From contig JAFQFT010000040.1 of the NCBI GenBank assembly GCA_017398545.1, forward strand, positions 1-39,054: a DNA stretch of 39,054 nt. The letters are read 5' to 3'. Position 1 is the stretch's first letter. Each line of letters begins with the position of its first letter. Below the pieces are notes generated by a model. It did not search any database. It was not told the origin of the DNA and saw only the letters and a list, made by a program, of their open reading frames with translations. Below, piece after piece: positions 22,489 through 32,143 of this stretch. The translations under genes and the position numbers were made by a program. Source of the stretch: Bacilli bacterium. Its GTDB lineage: Bacteria; Bacillota_I; Bacilli_A; ML615J-28; CAG-313.

Positions 22489-25400
22489 TTAATCTAAAGT
22501 ATATAAACCATGAATTACTGAAGAAAGTTTAATTTCTTTAGTAACACCAGTTGTATTATTTTTAACTGTTAATGTATAAGTAACAGTTTCTGTATAGTTA
22601 GGAACTTTTACTACACGACCATTGTCACTTGCTAGATCTTTGTTTGAAGATACGCATGTAATTGTATAATTAGACATTGTTTTGTATAATGCAAGTTCTG
22701 CTTCTACAAGTTCCATAAATTTATACCAAAGTTCTCCTTCGCCTTCTAGTAATGTTTGAGGACAATCTTTACCAGAGAATGTATGGTGACCTTGGATACG
22801 TGAAGTTTCAAGATTGTTTTGAACTAATAATCTTGATACAAGTTGAGCTGTAATATGATATGTCATCCAAAGGTCTGAACCTAGATTACATGCAGTTTCA
22901 ATACCAATTGAGTTTAAGTTACCACCACGGCTAGAAATATATTTATAATCGCTATTATAGTATGTATTACCCATAAAATACTTACCATTTTCAATCTTCC
23001 ATGTTGGTCCATAGAATGTTAATCTATAGTTACCAGGAGCAGCAAGACTTGTAACTTGTCCATTAACTGAATAAACATATCCAGAACCATTTGGATTTGC
23101 TACAACTGCAAATACTGGTTTAGTATTAGATGTTGCTTTAACACCTGTATCTAACCATTGGAATTTAGTTCCTGTACCATCACCAGCATGCCATGCTACT
23201 AAATCATCAGACATTGAATGGAAGATACCATCATTACCTGTTGAGTAATGCCAGCTAGTTCCACCCCAATTTGTTCCATGGAATCCATTGTACAATGCTT
23301 GTGCAATGATTTCACCATCTTGATGTGCAAGAGGCATACCAGAATAGTGAACTGTAATAAATTCAATACTTGACATTTTTGATCTATTTGGAGTAATAAA
23401 ATATTTTTCATTTACTGTATATTCCCAGTTAAAGAATAAATCAGATACTGAACATGCAACGCTTGTATCATAGTCATATGCAACATTTAATTTATTTACA
23501 TAATATACTTCTGCATTATGTGCATTAGTTAATACACTATATAATGATTTATCTTCAGTTGTTAATACTGTAATACCAAGAACTAAATTAACCTTATCAT
23601 TACCTTCCATTGAAGCAACAATTTCAACATAACCACCTGATTTACCATAAACTTGACCAGATTCATCAACTGTTGCGATTGAAGGATTTTTAGAAGTCCA
23701 TACAACTTTACCTTCACTAGCCATAAGTTCAGCATTAATCTTAATATATTCTCCAACTCCTACAACTGATGTAGTTTCAAATGTTGCATCAATATAAGGA
23801 TCAACATATACTTCTACTTCAAATGAACCACTAAGTTCTGGATTAGCAAGTACATCATATGTAACAGTTACTTTACCTACTTGATGACCATGCATTACTG
23901 CATATTTATCAATTGATAAAATAGTTGGATCACTTGATGTAAATACAATTTTCTTATTTGTAGTTTCAGCAGGTAATAATACCCATGTTAATTGATATGA
24001 ATCAAGTTTACCAAGTTTTTCAACTTTATTAAGTTCAAATGAATCTGCAGGAGTTGATGCACTCCATTTTGCAGTAAGTGTTAAATCACCACTCATTTCA
24101 GCAGTAATTTTATCTACTTTATTACCATTTTCATCATACCAACCAAGGAATGTACGACCATCATCAACAACTAATTCTACTAAATCTTTAGTTTCACCAA
24201 GTGTATATTCTGTAATAAGAGGAATTGGAATTAAAGTTGCATCAATTAATGCTTGATTCATAGAATCTTTCCAAGTAGATGGTGATGAATTACTAATCCA
24301 TTGACCAAGTCTTAAAATACCAACATAAGAATTCCATGCATTTTGTGCACCATTTGCTGCAGTTACTTGTGCATCAAATACTGTAAACCACGCATTCCAT
24401 TCTTTAAAGTTTTCAGATGCATTACAGAAATATGCATCATCAATAGTATCTTTACCACCTTGTTTATAGAATTGATAATTACCTTGTGATTGTTTACCTT
24501 TCCATTGGTCAACTACTTTAGTTTTAAATGTTTCATAATCATCACTTGGTTTTAACCAATTATAATATGAAGTAAATACATATTCTCTAACTTCATCAAT
24601 ATTTGCAGGAACTTTCTTAGGAAGTTCACCTTCTTCATAAACATAAGTAATAGTAAATGATGTATCTAATTCCCATTTAGCATAAAGAGTTACAGCACCA
24701 GTTTGATTTTTAGTAATAACATTAGTATAACTATTAGATTCTTCAGTTAAAGTCCAACCTAAGAAATTATAACCATCTTTAACTGGAACAGGTAAATTAA
24801 ATACTTTACCTTCTAAATAAACCTCAGGTGCAGGTTCAGTAAATGTACCACCATTACATTCATAATAAATTGGACTATATACATCAATCTTTTCCCAGTT
24901 CGCATAATACTTAATATTAGTAGATTGTGTAGCAGGAATTTCAGTATAATATGTAGTAGAACCAAGTTTTACAGACCAACCTAAGAATTTATAATTTTCT
25001 CTTGTTGGAATAGGTAAAGTAACAACTTCACCTTGAATAAATGATTTAGGAGCATCTTCAGGAAGCTTACCACCATTTAATGTATAAGTAATAGTTAAAG
25101 TAACAATAACCTTTTCCCATGTAGCATAAACTTCTTTATCACCAGTAGTACCTTTTACAATACCATTTACCGCATTACCTTCATTATCAACCCATCCTAA
25201 GAAATCATAACCTTCTTTAGAAGGAGCACTAAATACAACTTCATCTTCTACTGTATAAGTTGTAGGATTTGCTTCGTTATTTATGCCACCATCAAGATTA
25301 TAAATAATATTATAACTTAAAGCTTCCCATTTAGCAACTAACGTTACATCACCAGCTGTACCAGCAGGGATTTTAGTAACTAATTCATCATTTAAGTACC

Positions 25401-26259
25401 ATCCTAAGAAATTGTAACCATTTTTTGTTGGAGCACTAAGTTCAACATCACTTTCAGGTGAAAAAACACTAGGATTTGCTTCATTATTTACACCACCATC
25501 AAGATTATAAATAATATTAAAACTACCAGCTTCCCATTTAGCTACCAATGTTACATCACCAGTTGTACCTTTAGCAATTTTAGTAACTAATTCATCATTT
25601 ATATACCATCCTAAGAATGCAAAACCTTCTTTAGTAGGAGCACTAAGTACAACTTCATCTTCTACTGTATAAGTATCAGGATTAGATTCACTATTTATGC
25701 CACCATCAAGATTATAAGTAATGTTATAACTAGTAGCTTCCCATTGTGCAACAACTGTTACATCACCAGTTGTACCTGTAGGAATTTCAGTAACTAATTC
25801 ATTATTTAAATACCACCCTAAGAATGTAAAACCAACTTTTGTTGGATTTACTAATACAATAGGTAAATCTTTTTCAGAATAAGCATTTGGATTAGTTTTA
25901 TCACTATATGTTCCATCATTTTCATAAGTTACGTTGAAACCATTTTGTTTAACTGTAATATCAAAAGTATATTCTTTTGATTCTTTTTTAAGAGTAACTA
26001 CAGCTTTAATAGTAACATTACCTGCTTCTAAAGCAGTAATTTTACCATTTTCAACTTCCGCAATCTTATTATTTGATGAAGACCATTCAATCGAAGCTTT
26101 ATCTTGAAGTTCATATTCAAGTGTAACTTCTTCTCCAACATACATTGTTGTAGGAGCATTTTTGAATGTAACATCTTTAAGTTTATTCTTACCACATGAA
26201 GATAAACCTAAAACTAACACTAATAATAAAACAAGTGTAATGTTATATATTTTTCTCAT
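22489..26259 (-). CDS. Modular surface lipoprotein with InlB B-repeats and N-acetylmuramoyl-L-alanine amidase
   Basis: A 1256-residue lipoprotein. A signal with lipobox LSSC (Cys22) is followed by a BIG2 domain (about 28-105) and six InlB B-repeats (Listeria-Bacteroides repeats, about 108-530), each ending FLGW...LxAxW. A seventh repeat is split by a Trp/Tyr-rich insertion (about 553-685). Two more BIG2-like domains (about 740-900) precede an Amidase_2 domain (about 960-1180). The zinc ligands are probably His971, His1158 or His1159, and Cys1166, with Glu1121 in SIGIE as catalytic residue. It likely cuts peptidoglycan stems at the cell surface. It has its own TTGACA promoter and terminator. 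Confidence 0.9.
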   Translation of the reverse strand: MRKIYNITLVLLLVLVLGLSSCGKNKLKDVTFKNAPTTMYVGEEVTLEYELQDKASIEWSSSNNKIAEVENGKITALEAGNVTIKAVVTLKKESKEYTFDITVKQNGFNVTYENDGTYSDKTNPNAYSEKDLPIVLVNPTKVGFTFLGWYLNNELVTEIPTGTTGDVTVVAQWEATSYNITYNLDGGINSESNPDTYTVEDEVVLSAPTKEGFAFLGWYINDELVTKIAKGTTGDVTLVAKWEAGSFNIIYNLDGGVNNEANPSVFSPESDVELSAPTKNGYNFLGWYLNDELVTKIPAGTAGDVTLVAKWEALSYNIIYNLDGGINNEANPTTYTVEDEVVFSAPSKEGYDFLGWVDNEGNAVNGIVKGTTGDKEVYATWEKVIVTLTITYTLNGGKLPEDAPKSFIQGEVVTLPIPTRENYKFLGWSVKLGSTTYYTEIPATQSTNIKYYANWEKIDVYSPIYYECNGGTFTEPAPEVYLEGKVFNLPVPVKDGYNFLGWTLTEESNSYTNVITKNQTGAVTLYAKWELDTSFTITYVYEEGELPKKVPANIDEVREYVFTSYYNWLKPSDDYETFKTKVVDQWKGKQSQGNYQFYKQGGKDTIDDAYFCNASENFKEWNAWFTVFDAQVTAANGAQNAWNSYVGILRLGQWISNSSPSTWKDSMNQALIDATLIPIPLITEYTLGETKDLVELVVDDGRTFLGWYDENGNKVDKITAEMSGDLTLTAKWSASTPADSFELNKVEKLGKLDSYQLTWVLLPAETTNKKIVFTSSDPTILSIDKYAVMHGHQVGKVTVTYDVLANPELSGSFEVEVYVDPYIDATFETTSVVGVGEYIKINAELMASEGKVVWTSKNPSIATVDESGQVYGKSGGYVEIVASMEGNDKVNLVLGITVLTTEDKSLYSVLTNAHNAEVYYVNKLNVAYDYDTSVACSVSDLFFNWEYTVNEKYFITPNRSKMSSIEFITVHYSGMPLAHQDGEIIAQALYNGFHGTNWGGTSWHYSTGNDGIFHSMSDDLVAWHAGDGTGTKFQWLDTGVKATSNTKPVFAVVANPNGSGYVYSVNGQVTSLAAPGNYRLTFYGPTWKIENGKYFMGNTYYNSDYKYISSRGGNLNSIGIETACNLGSDLWMTYHITAQLVSRLLVQNNLETSRIQGHHTFSGKDCPQTLLEGEGELWYKFMELVEAELALYKTMSNYTITCVSSNKDLASDNGRVVKVPNYTETVTYTLTVKNNTTGVTKEIKLSSVIHGLYTLD

Positions 26260-26285
26260 TAGATTCCTCTCTTTCTTTCAACAAT

Positions 26286-26314
26286 AATATACTAAAAAAA
26301 AACTTATTTGTCAA
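26286..26314 (-). promoter_or_regulatory. Promoter of the amidase lipoprotein gene
   Basis: -35 TTGACA (complement of 26309-26314), 17-base spacer, -10 TATATT (complement of 26286-26291), about 27 bases before the ATG. The consensus -35 suggests strong expression. Confidence 0.8.
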
Positions 26315-26340
26315 ACGCTTACATATAAAGAAAAAAGAAA

Positions 26341-26366
26341 AATGTAAACAACAAAGTGTTTACATT
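26341..26366 (-). terminator. Terminator after the 264-residue lipoprotein gene
   Basis: Stem AATGTAAAC/GTTTACATT with an eight-base loop, followed on the minus strand by TTTCTTTTTTC. Confidence 0.85.
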
Positions 26367-26378
26367 TTAATAACTTTT

Positions 26379-27173
26379 TTATAAATCTACAGCCCCATCA
26401 ACAGGTAAATTTTCAGGAACAGTTACAGTAGTTTCTCCAATTTTACTAATATACATTGGCATTTCAACAGTATATTCAATAACCATATCCATATAACTCA
26501 TTTTCATGTACATTTCAATATCAACAAGAGAAACTTTACCTTCTGTTAATGTAATATCATATTTCTTAATTGGAACTTCATCTAAAGTCATACCTTCCAT
26601 ATCTCCACTTTCAGCAAAAGAATCTTCAACCACTTTAGATAATAATGTAGTTAATACTTCTATATTACCAACCCATACACCATTTTGTAATGTAAATGCA
26701 TCATCAACTTCAACATCTAATAAATCTTCCATACCAGAATATTCATCAGCAGCAATAGTTTCTAGTAACATCCATTCATCACCAAATTTTGCATAAGATT
26801 TAACGTTTTCGCCTTCTTGAACTGCATATGTATATGTTTTTTCCCCTTCAACAGTTGTTATAGTATAAGCTTTTGAACTAGAATTTTCAATATATAATTG
26901 CATAGTTTGAGTCATTGTAGTACTTTGCCCACCAGTTTTATAACCAGCTGTCATAACCATGTCACAATTAATAGTTGAAGTAGCTGTTTCTAATTCAGCC
27001 ATAGCAGTTTTAAATTGATCTAATGGACTTACATAATCTGGATCAACAGCTTCACATTTTGAACATACACCTTCTACATAATCATGTTCTTTACATTTCT
27101 TATCACAAGAAACACAAAAACCAGCAAGTAATACTAAAAATACAAATAAAAATGTTTTAATTAATTTTTTCAT
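26379..27173 (-). CDS. Hypothetical lipoprotein
   Basis: A 264-residue lipoprotein. The signal sequence ends in a lipobox at FCVSC (Cys23). It is followed by CKEHDYVEGVCSKCEA, a His/Cys cluster like the short zinc-ribbon-type headers seen in gut Firmicute lipoproteins. The rest is a beta-rich body with repeated Thr/Glu strands (about 55-260), similar in style to LolA/LppX-like carrier folds, but I cannot assign a family. It has a strong promoter and its own terminator, so it is monocistronic. A surface role is all that can be said. Confidence 0.75.
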   Translation of the reverse strand: MKKLIKTFLFVFLVLLAGFCVSCDKKCKEHDYVEGVCSKCEAVDPDYVSPLDQFKTAMAELETATSTINCDMVMTAGYKTGGQSTTMTQTMQLYIENSSSKAYTITTVEGEKTYTYAVQEGENVKSYAKFGDEWMLLETIAADEYSGMEDLLDVEVDDAFTLQNGVWVGNIEVLTTLLSKVVEDSFAESGDMEGMTLDEVPIKKYDITLTEGKVSLVDIEMYMKMSYMDMVIEYTVEMPMYISKIGETTVTVPENLPVDGAVDL

Positions 27174-27210
27174 CTTTTTCTCCTTTTAATTTATTTACTT
27201 TACATTTATT

Positions 27211-27239
27211 ATTATATAATAAATAATATTATTTGTCAA
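27211..27239 (-). promoter_or_regulatory. Promoter of the hypothetical lipoprotein gene
   Basis: Perfect consensus: TTGACA (complement of 27234-27239), 17 bases, TATAAT (complement of 27211-27216), about 40 bases before the ATG. Confidence 0.85.
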
Positions 27240-27254
27240 TTCTTTATACAAAAA

Positions 27255-27288
27255 AAGATGAAGAAATGAATTTAAATTTCTTCATCTT
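27255..27288 (-). terminator. Terminator after pckA
   Basis: Thirteen-pair stem AAGATGAAGAAAT/ATTTCTTCATCTT followed on the minus strand by TTTTT, 11 bases beyond the pckA stop. Confidence 0.9.
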
Positions 27289-27298
27289 ATATTTTATA

Positions 27299-28903
27299 TT
27301 ATAGTTGTGGACCAGCTTTAACTAATGCTTTACCAGCTTCGTTACCAGTATATTTAACAAAGTTCTTAACGAAACGAGCAGATAAATCTTGAGCTTTAGC
27401 TTCCCATTCTTTAGCATCAGCATAAGTATCACGAGGATCTAAGATTGCTGGATTAACACCAGGTAAAGATGTTGGAACTTCTAAATTGAAGTAAGGAACA
27501 ACTTTAGTTTCAGCTTTAAGGATTGAACCATCTAAGATAGCATCAATGATACCTCTTGTATCTTTAATAGAGATACGTTTACCTGTACCATTCCAACCTG
27601 TATTAACAAGGTATGCTTTAGCACCACTTGCTTCCATCTTCTTAACTAATTCTTCAGCATATTTAGTTGGGTGAAGTTCAAGGAAAGCTTGACCAAAACA
27701 TGCAGAGAATGTAGGAGTTGGTTCAGTAATTCCACGTTCAGTACCAGCTAATTTTGAAGTAAATCCTGATAAGAAGTAATATTGAGCTTGTTCAGGAGTT
27801 AAAATTGAAACTGGAGGAAGTACACCAAATGCATCAGCAGATAAGAAGATAACATTCTTAGCAGCAGGAGCAGCAGAAACAGGACGAACGATCTTTTCAA
27901 TATGATCAATTGGATATGAAACACGTGTGTTTTCAGTTACAGAACCATCTTTAAAATCGATAACACCATTTTCATCAACAGTAACATTTTCTAATAATGC
28001 ATTACGTTTAATTGCTCTATAAATGTCTGGTTCAGATTCTTTATCAAGGTTAATAACTTTAGCATAGCATCCACCTTCAAAGTTGAATACACCTTTATCA
28101 TCCCAACCATGTTCATCATCACCGATTAATAAACGTTTAGGGTCAGTAGAAAGTGTAGTTTTACCAGTACCTGATAGACCAAAGAATAATGCAGTATTTT
28201 CACCATTCATATCAGTGTTAGCTGAACAGTGCATTGAAGCCATACCTTTAAGAGGTAAGTAGTAGTTCATCATTGAGAACATACCTTTTTTCATTTCACC
28301 ACCGTACCAAGTATTTAAAATAACTTGTTCACGTGAAGTGATGTTGAATGCAGCAGCAGTTTCTGAGTTTAAACCTAATTCTTTAAAGTTTTCAACTTTA
28401 GCTTTAGAAGCATTATAACATACGAAATCAGGTTCGAAATTTTCTAATTCTTCTTTTGAAGGTTTAATAAACATATTAGTAACAAAGTGAGTTTGCCAAG
28501 CAACTTCCATAATAAATCTAATAGCCATTCTTGTGTTTTTATTAGCACCACAGAAGCAGTCTACTACATATAATTTCTTATCAGAAAGTTGTTTAACAGC
28601 TAATGTTTTTAATTCATTCCAAGTTTCTTTACTACAAGGATGATTATCATTTTTAAACTCATCACTAGTCCACCAAACAGTGTCTTTTGAGTTTTCATCC
28701 ATAACGATGAATTTGTCTTTAGGCGAACGACCAGTATAAACACCTGTCATTACATTTACTGCACCAAGTTCAGTTTCTTGACCTTTTTCATAACCTTCTA
28801 AACTTGGATCAGTTTCAGCTAAAAATAATTCTTCATAAGAAGGATTATGTACGATTTCTTTTACACCAACAATACCGTATTTAGCTAAATCAATAGTTTT
28901 CAT
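27299..28903 (-). CDS. pckA: ATP-dependent phosphoenolpyruvate carboxykinase
   Basis: A 534-residue enzyme converting oxaloacetate and ATP to PEP, ADP and CO2, or the reverse in fermenters that fix CO2 into oxaloacetate. Substrate-binding [11 protein letters not shown] (Arg59), the P-loop GLSGTGKTT (242-250), the metal-binding LIGDDEHGW and the C-terminal [11 protein letters not shown] are all intact. This is the ATP type, not the GTP type. Length is normal. It is monocistronic, with a clear promoter (28986-29014) and terminator. No other gluconeogenic or TCA genes are nearby. Confidence 0.97.
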   Translation of the reverse strand: MKTIDLAKYGIVGVKEIVHNPSYEELFLAETDPSLEGYEKGQETELGAVNVMTGVYTGRSPKDKFIVMDENSKDTVWWTSDEFKNDNHPCSKETWNELKTLAVKQLSDKKLYVVDCFCGANKNTRMAIRFIMEVAWQTHFVTNMFIKPSKEELENFEPDFVCYNASKAKVENFKELGLNSETAAAFNITSREQVILNTWYGGEMKKGMFSMMNYYLPLKGMASMHCSANTDMNGENTALFFGLSGTGKTTLSTDPKRLLIGDDEHGWDDKGVFNFEGGCYAKVINLDKESEPDIYRAIKRNALLENVTVDENGVIDFKDGSVTENTRVSYPIDHIEKIVRPVSAAPAAKNVIFLSADAFGVLPPVSILTPEQAQYYFLSGFTSKLAGTERGITEPTPTFSACFGQAFLELHPTKYAEELVKKMEASGAKAYLVNTGWNGTGKRISIKDTRGIIDAILDGSILKAETKVVPYFNLEVPTSLPGVNPAILDPRDTYADAKEWEAKAQDLSARFVKNFVKYTGNEAGKALVKAGPQL

Positions 28904-28985
28904 AAATTTGTTAACTCCTCTTTTTATAATCTTTTTTTAAAATAGAATTATAGGTTTTAAAAATAAACCAATTTTTTCCTTTTAT

Positions 28986-29014
28986 AGTATACCATAAAAA
29001 AAAGTATATTTCAA
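28986..29014 (-). promoter_or_regulatory. Promoter of pckA
   Basis: -35 TTGAAA (complement of 29009-29014), 17 bases, extended -10 TGGTATACT (hexamer at 28986-28991). The leader is about 75 bases. No catabolite-response palindrome was found beside it. Confidence 0.75.
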
Positions 29015-29063
29015 ACAATAAATATATTTTTGTTTATATTTTAAAATTTCAACATATAGAAAA

Positions 29064-29093
29064 TCACAAGACTTAAATATTTAAGCCTTGTGA
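29064..29093 (-). terminator. Terminator downstream of the decayed YwaF-like gene
   Basis: Fourteen-pair stem with one mismatch, TCACAAGACTTAAAT with its near complement, followed on the minus strand by TTTTC. Confidence 0.75.
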
Positions 29094-29144
29094 CAATAAT
29101 TATCAATTATATAATTCAACTTTAATATCTGTATCACAATTAAA

Positions 29145-29445
29145 TTAGTTTTTATAAACTACTTTACCTAATAATATTCTAAACAAATATCCTACAACTA
29201 ATATTTACATACAAATAATTAAAAGCTAAAAAACATAAATGGACTAACATTTGCGATAGGCAGTGCATTTGTAAAATTCCAATCTTTAAACTCACTTTTA
29301 AAATAAATAGTAAATATACAATATAAATAATAAATATTACAAATGGAATTAATACATCACAATATTTATTTTTCTTAATGTATTTGATTCCAACTATCCC
29401 TAAAATATATGCTACTATTAATATTATCGTAAATACTAAATACAT
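29145..29445 (-). pseudogene. Decayed YwaF-like membrane protein gene
   Basis: The open frame (29179-29445, 88 codons) begins as a membrane protein but loses sense after residue 50 (LLFIL). Switching to the -1 frame there gives SEFKDWNFTNALPIANVSPF, the LPLxxxNISPF-type motif of YwaF/TMEM164-like proteins, which then stops. A third frame near 29145-29205 gives LVVGYLFRILLGKVVYKN and a stop, like the end of such a protein. The whole is about 100 codons against a normal 230. This looks like one frameshift plus an internal deletion. The intact relative lies immediately upstream (29477-30184). Confidence 0.6.
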
Positions 29446-29476
29446 ATTAACTTTACTCTTTTATGATATTATTATT

Positions 29477-30184
29477 TTATTTTTTATTTTCATCTACTCT
29501 CATTATACATTCCCATAAATAATTAAACTGAGATCCAAGTATTAACACAACAAAGATACCTAAATAATACGCAAGTAATGTTATCCAGAATGAGCCAAAG
29601 ATATCTAACATATAAATACTATATTTACCATATGGATTCATCCCAAAATAACTCTTATGAAATATAAAGTTTAATATAACACCAAACGTTACAACTGAAT
29701 ATATCCAAATTGATGCTTTTTTAAGCGTATTAATTCCTATTTTAACTTGCTTTGTAATTACTAAATAAGCACCGAATACCGCAAAAATTAAATGTCCTAA
29801 AGAATCATACATATAGTCAAGTGTTGCTTGTTGTTTAAAATTAAACAAATATGCATAATTAGGATTAACAAGCATGGCGATAAACATTCCAAATGAAAGT
29901 AGTGATGCAGCACACAAATAACACTCTTTAACTTTAGGATGCATACAATATATTAATAACATAGTTGTAAACATCATTGGACTTATATTATCTAGTGTAA
30001 GAAAATGTGATAAACCACCATGATTATAATAATAAATATTTAATAATCCAAAAGTTATACCATTTAATATAACAAAAACTAAATTGCCAATCTTAATATT
30101 AATTTTATCACGATTAATAAATATTATTATTAAACTAAAGAAATATATTACAACGAGGATCAAAACCATTAGCATTATATGCAT
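29477..30184 (-). CDS. YwaF/TMEM164-like integral membrane protein
   Basis: A 235-residue protein with about seven membrane helices. TLDNISPMMFTTMLL matches the NISPF-type motif of the YwaF family and the adjacent decayed copy. Conserved polar residues within the membrane (HGGLSHF, YDSLGHL) suggest a ligand or lipid site. The function of bacterial YwaF proteins is unknown. It is transcribed after the LRR protein gene, 12 bases downstream, with GAGGTGAT before the ATG. No signal peptide is seen beyond the first helix. Confidence 0.6.
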   Translation of the reverse strand: MHIMLMVLILVVIYFFSLIIIFINRDKINIKIGNLVFVILNGITFGLLNIYYYNHGGLSHFLTLDNISPMMFTTMLLIYCMHPKVKECYLCAASLLSFGMFIAMLVNPNYAYLFNFKQQATLDYMYDSLGHLIFAVFGAYLVITKQVKIGINTLKKASIWIYSVVTFGVILNFIFHKSYFGMNPYGKYSIYMLDIFGSFWITLLAYYLGIFVVLILGSQFNYLWECIMRVDENKK

Positions 30185-30196
30185 AGTTAATCACCT

Positions 30197-31042
30197 CTAT
30201 TTTTTACTTTCTTCTTCTACTTGATCTTCAACTACTTTATAAGACCAAACTATATCACAATCACCAAAATACCAAGAATCTTTCCAACCATCTGGTTTTT
30301 CTTCTATTTCACAATTAATTATTAAATCATCATTATTAACAAACACACTATACCCCATATTTTCAACAGATTTTGGAATAATAATTTCACTTAAGCTAGA
30401 ACATCCAAAGAAAGTTTCATCTCCAATTGATTTAAGACTTTTGCCAAGTGTCACATTAATTAAACTAGAACAATCTTTAAAAACATTATCACCAATTCTA
30501 ACAACAGTATCAGGAATTACAATTGATTCAAGACTAGTACAACCTTCAAATGCACTATCATCAATATTTAAAATACCATCAAGTAAATATACATTTTTAA
30601 TATTAGTACAATCTTTAAAAGCACTAGATTCTATTCCTAATACCTTATATTCATTAAAATATGCACCAATATAAACATCTCCAACTAAATCTTTATAACA
30701 ACTTTTAATTGTACAATAATTAGAATTTTCAATAATATTATATTCAATACCTTCAGTTGTTTCATATTCCCAAATAGCTTTTATTACAGCATCTTTAGTA
30801 ACTTTTTGGTATTTTCCTTCCCATTCTAAGAAATAACATCCATCTTTTGTCACTTGTGGGGGAGTAGCCGATTGACCTTGTGTAACGTGTTGTTCTAAAC
30901 TACCACTAATTAAAACTCCTCCATTAATATCAAAAGTTATTGTATATACCTTTTTTCCAGCAAAAAATATTAATAATATAATTGCAACAACCGCAACAAA
31001 CTCTACTGCTAAAACAATAATAAACTTTAATTTCTTATTCAT
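30197..31042 (-). CDS. Membrane-anchored BspA-type leucine-rich repeat protein
   Basis: A 281-residue surface protein. After a short basic start, one membrane helix (about 6-29) acts as anchor. An InlB B-repeat-like unit (about 33-90) runs from YTITFDINGG to CYFLEWEGK. Four LRR_5 repeats (about 125-225) have the pattern SAFKDCTNIKNVYL, SAFEGCTSLESIVIP and similar. A charged tail ends it. BspA-like repeats are used for binding host or neighbouring-cell surfaces. I chose ATG 31042, six bases after AGAGGTG, over two in-frame starts just upstream. Confidence 0.8.
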   Translation of the reverse strand: MNKKLKFIIVLAVEFVAVVAIILLIFFAGKKVYTITFDINGGVLISGSLEQHVTQGQSATPPQVTKDGCYFLEWEGKYQKVTKDAVIKAIWEYETTEGIEYNIIENSNYCTIKSCYKDLVGDVYIGAYFNEYKVLGIESSAFKDCTNIKNVYLLDGILNIDDSAFEGCTSLESIVIPDTVVRIGDNVFKDCSSLINVTLGKSLKSIGDETFFGCSSLSEIIIPKSVENMGYSVFVNNDDLIINCEIEEKPDGWKDSWYFGDCDIVWSYKVVEDQVEEESKK

Positions 31043-31118
31043 TATCATCACCTCTACAAGTATTTTACCATATTAATTATAGTTTTACAAGTTATTTTAA
31101 AATTTTATATATTCTATA

Positions 31119-31141
31119 GAAAAAAGACCGTCAAGGTCTAA
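31119..31141 (-). terminator. Terminator of the MNT-HEPN pair
   Basis: Stem AGACC/GGTCT (31125-31129 with 31135-31139) with a five-base loop, followed on the minus strand by TTTTTT. Confidence 0.85.
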
Positions 31142-31146
31142 TTTTA

Positions 31147-31542
31147 TTATATTTCTTCACTTATTACCAAACTATCACAGTATTTTATTATTTCATCAGC
31201 AATAACTCTAACATCATCTATATCTTCTAATAAAGCAGTAAAACTATCACTATATCTAGTCTCTACTTCCCATGAATTTATCAAGGATGCAAGTAACCTA
31301 AGTTTATCTTCACATGGAATATACTGATTAAGTTTTTTAAGTCTATTAATTTGCGATCTAATATCATGATTTTCTGGATATACCTCACCAGCCATTTCAA
31401 CTAAATACTTTAAACAAAACTCAATTGTTTGTTGTAAATTAAAACAGCATTCATCAATATAAGCATCATCAACAGTTATATTATTATAACTATTTTCTGC
31501 ACTAAATCTTTTAGCTTTCGCTCTTGCTAATAATTTACTCAT
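31147..31542 (-). CDS. HEPN-domain protein, toxin-type partner
   Basis: A 131-residue all-helical protein with HEPN-family landmarks: an early basic helix (KLLARAKAKRF), CCFNLQQTIEFCLKYLV, the ENHDIRSQI segment and WEVETRYSDSF. HEPN proteins paired with MNT nucleotidyltransferases form toxin-antitoxin systems in which HEPN is usually an RNase. Here the canonical R-X4-6-H motif is absent: the only histidine has no arginine at the required distance. It might therefore act as a binding partner instead. ATG 31542 overlaps the MNT stop by eight bases, with GGGGG upstream. The coding start contains operator-like half-sites (31472-31493). Confidence 0.75.
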   Translation of the reverse strand: MSKLLARAKAKRFSAENSYNNITVDDAYIDECCFNLQQTIEFCLKYLVEMAGEVYPENHDIRSQINRLKKLNQYIPCEDKLRLLASLINSWEVETRYSDSFTALLEDIDDVRVIADEIIKYCDSLVISEEI

Positions 31543-32128
31543 AAATAACAACCCCCAACGTATTTATATTATTAAATAATAATGATAATTTATCAATCGT
31601 ATTTATCCAAACAATATCACAGTTATAATTAGTAATTTCTCCAATTGTTTCCGAAATAATATTTTGAATACTTCTATTAAAATATTCATCTTTAATCTTA
31701 ATTGCAATATCTATATCACTATTATTATTACATCTAATATTTACAGAACTTCCAAATAAAACAACTTTTTCAACTTCTTTATAATTTTTAATAATATTAT
31801 ATATTTCATTAACCTTTTTCTGCATTAATGGATGAATTCTATTACATTCATAATTATCATTAGAAATAATTATAGGAAAATAAAACTTTTTATATTTATT
31901 TTGTTCCCAAGAATCAGAAAGAATTACTTTATCATCATTAAACAATCCTAATAAAGACTCAATTGTTAAATTCAAACTATCAGCTAAACCTTGAATAGTT
32001 TTAATTTTACAATCATCAATATTCTTTTTACCATTTGCAAGTTCATTAACTGTTGTATATGGAATATTTGATATTTCTGATAATTTATAAACTGATATCT
32101 TTTTTTCTTGTAAATAACTCTTAAACAT
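31535..32128 (-). CDS. XRE-MNT fusion, antitoxin-type nucleotidyltransferase
   Basis: A 197-residue protein joining two domains. The N-terminal XRE helix-turn-helix (about 1-62) has VYKLSEISNIPYTTVNELANG. The C-terminal MNT nucleotidyltransferase (about 105-197) has the GSX10DXD motif in full (GS at 126-127, Asp138, Asp140) and a third acidic residue in CDIVW. MNT antitoxins of HEPN-MNT pairs AMPylate and silence the HEPN toxin. Here the same protein can also bind DNA, so it may repress its own operon at the palindrome 32161-32180, which overlaps the promoter. The start codon has GGTGAT upstream. Confidence 0.82.
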   Translation of the reverse strand: MFKSYLQEKKISVYKLSEISNIPYTTVNELANGKKNIDDCKIKTIQGLADSLNLTIESLLGLFNDDKVILSDSWEQNKYKKFYFPIIISNDNYECNRIHPLMQKKVNEIYNIIKNYKEVEKVVLFGSSVNIRCNNNSDIDIAIKIKDEYFNRSIQNIISETIGEITNYNCDIVWINTIDKLSLLFNNINTLGVVIYE

Positions 32129-32143
32129 ATTATCACCACTAAT

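Noticed and set aside
29477-30184. Treating this gene and the decayed neighbour as one broken gene
   Set aside because: Both carry their own NISP/NVSPF motif and N-terminal helix, so they are separate paralogues.
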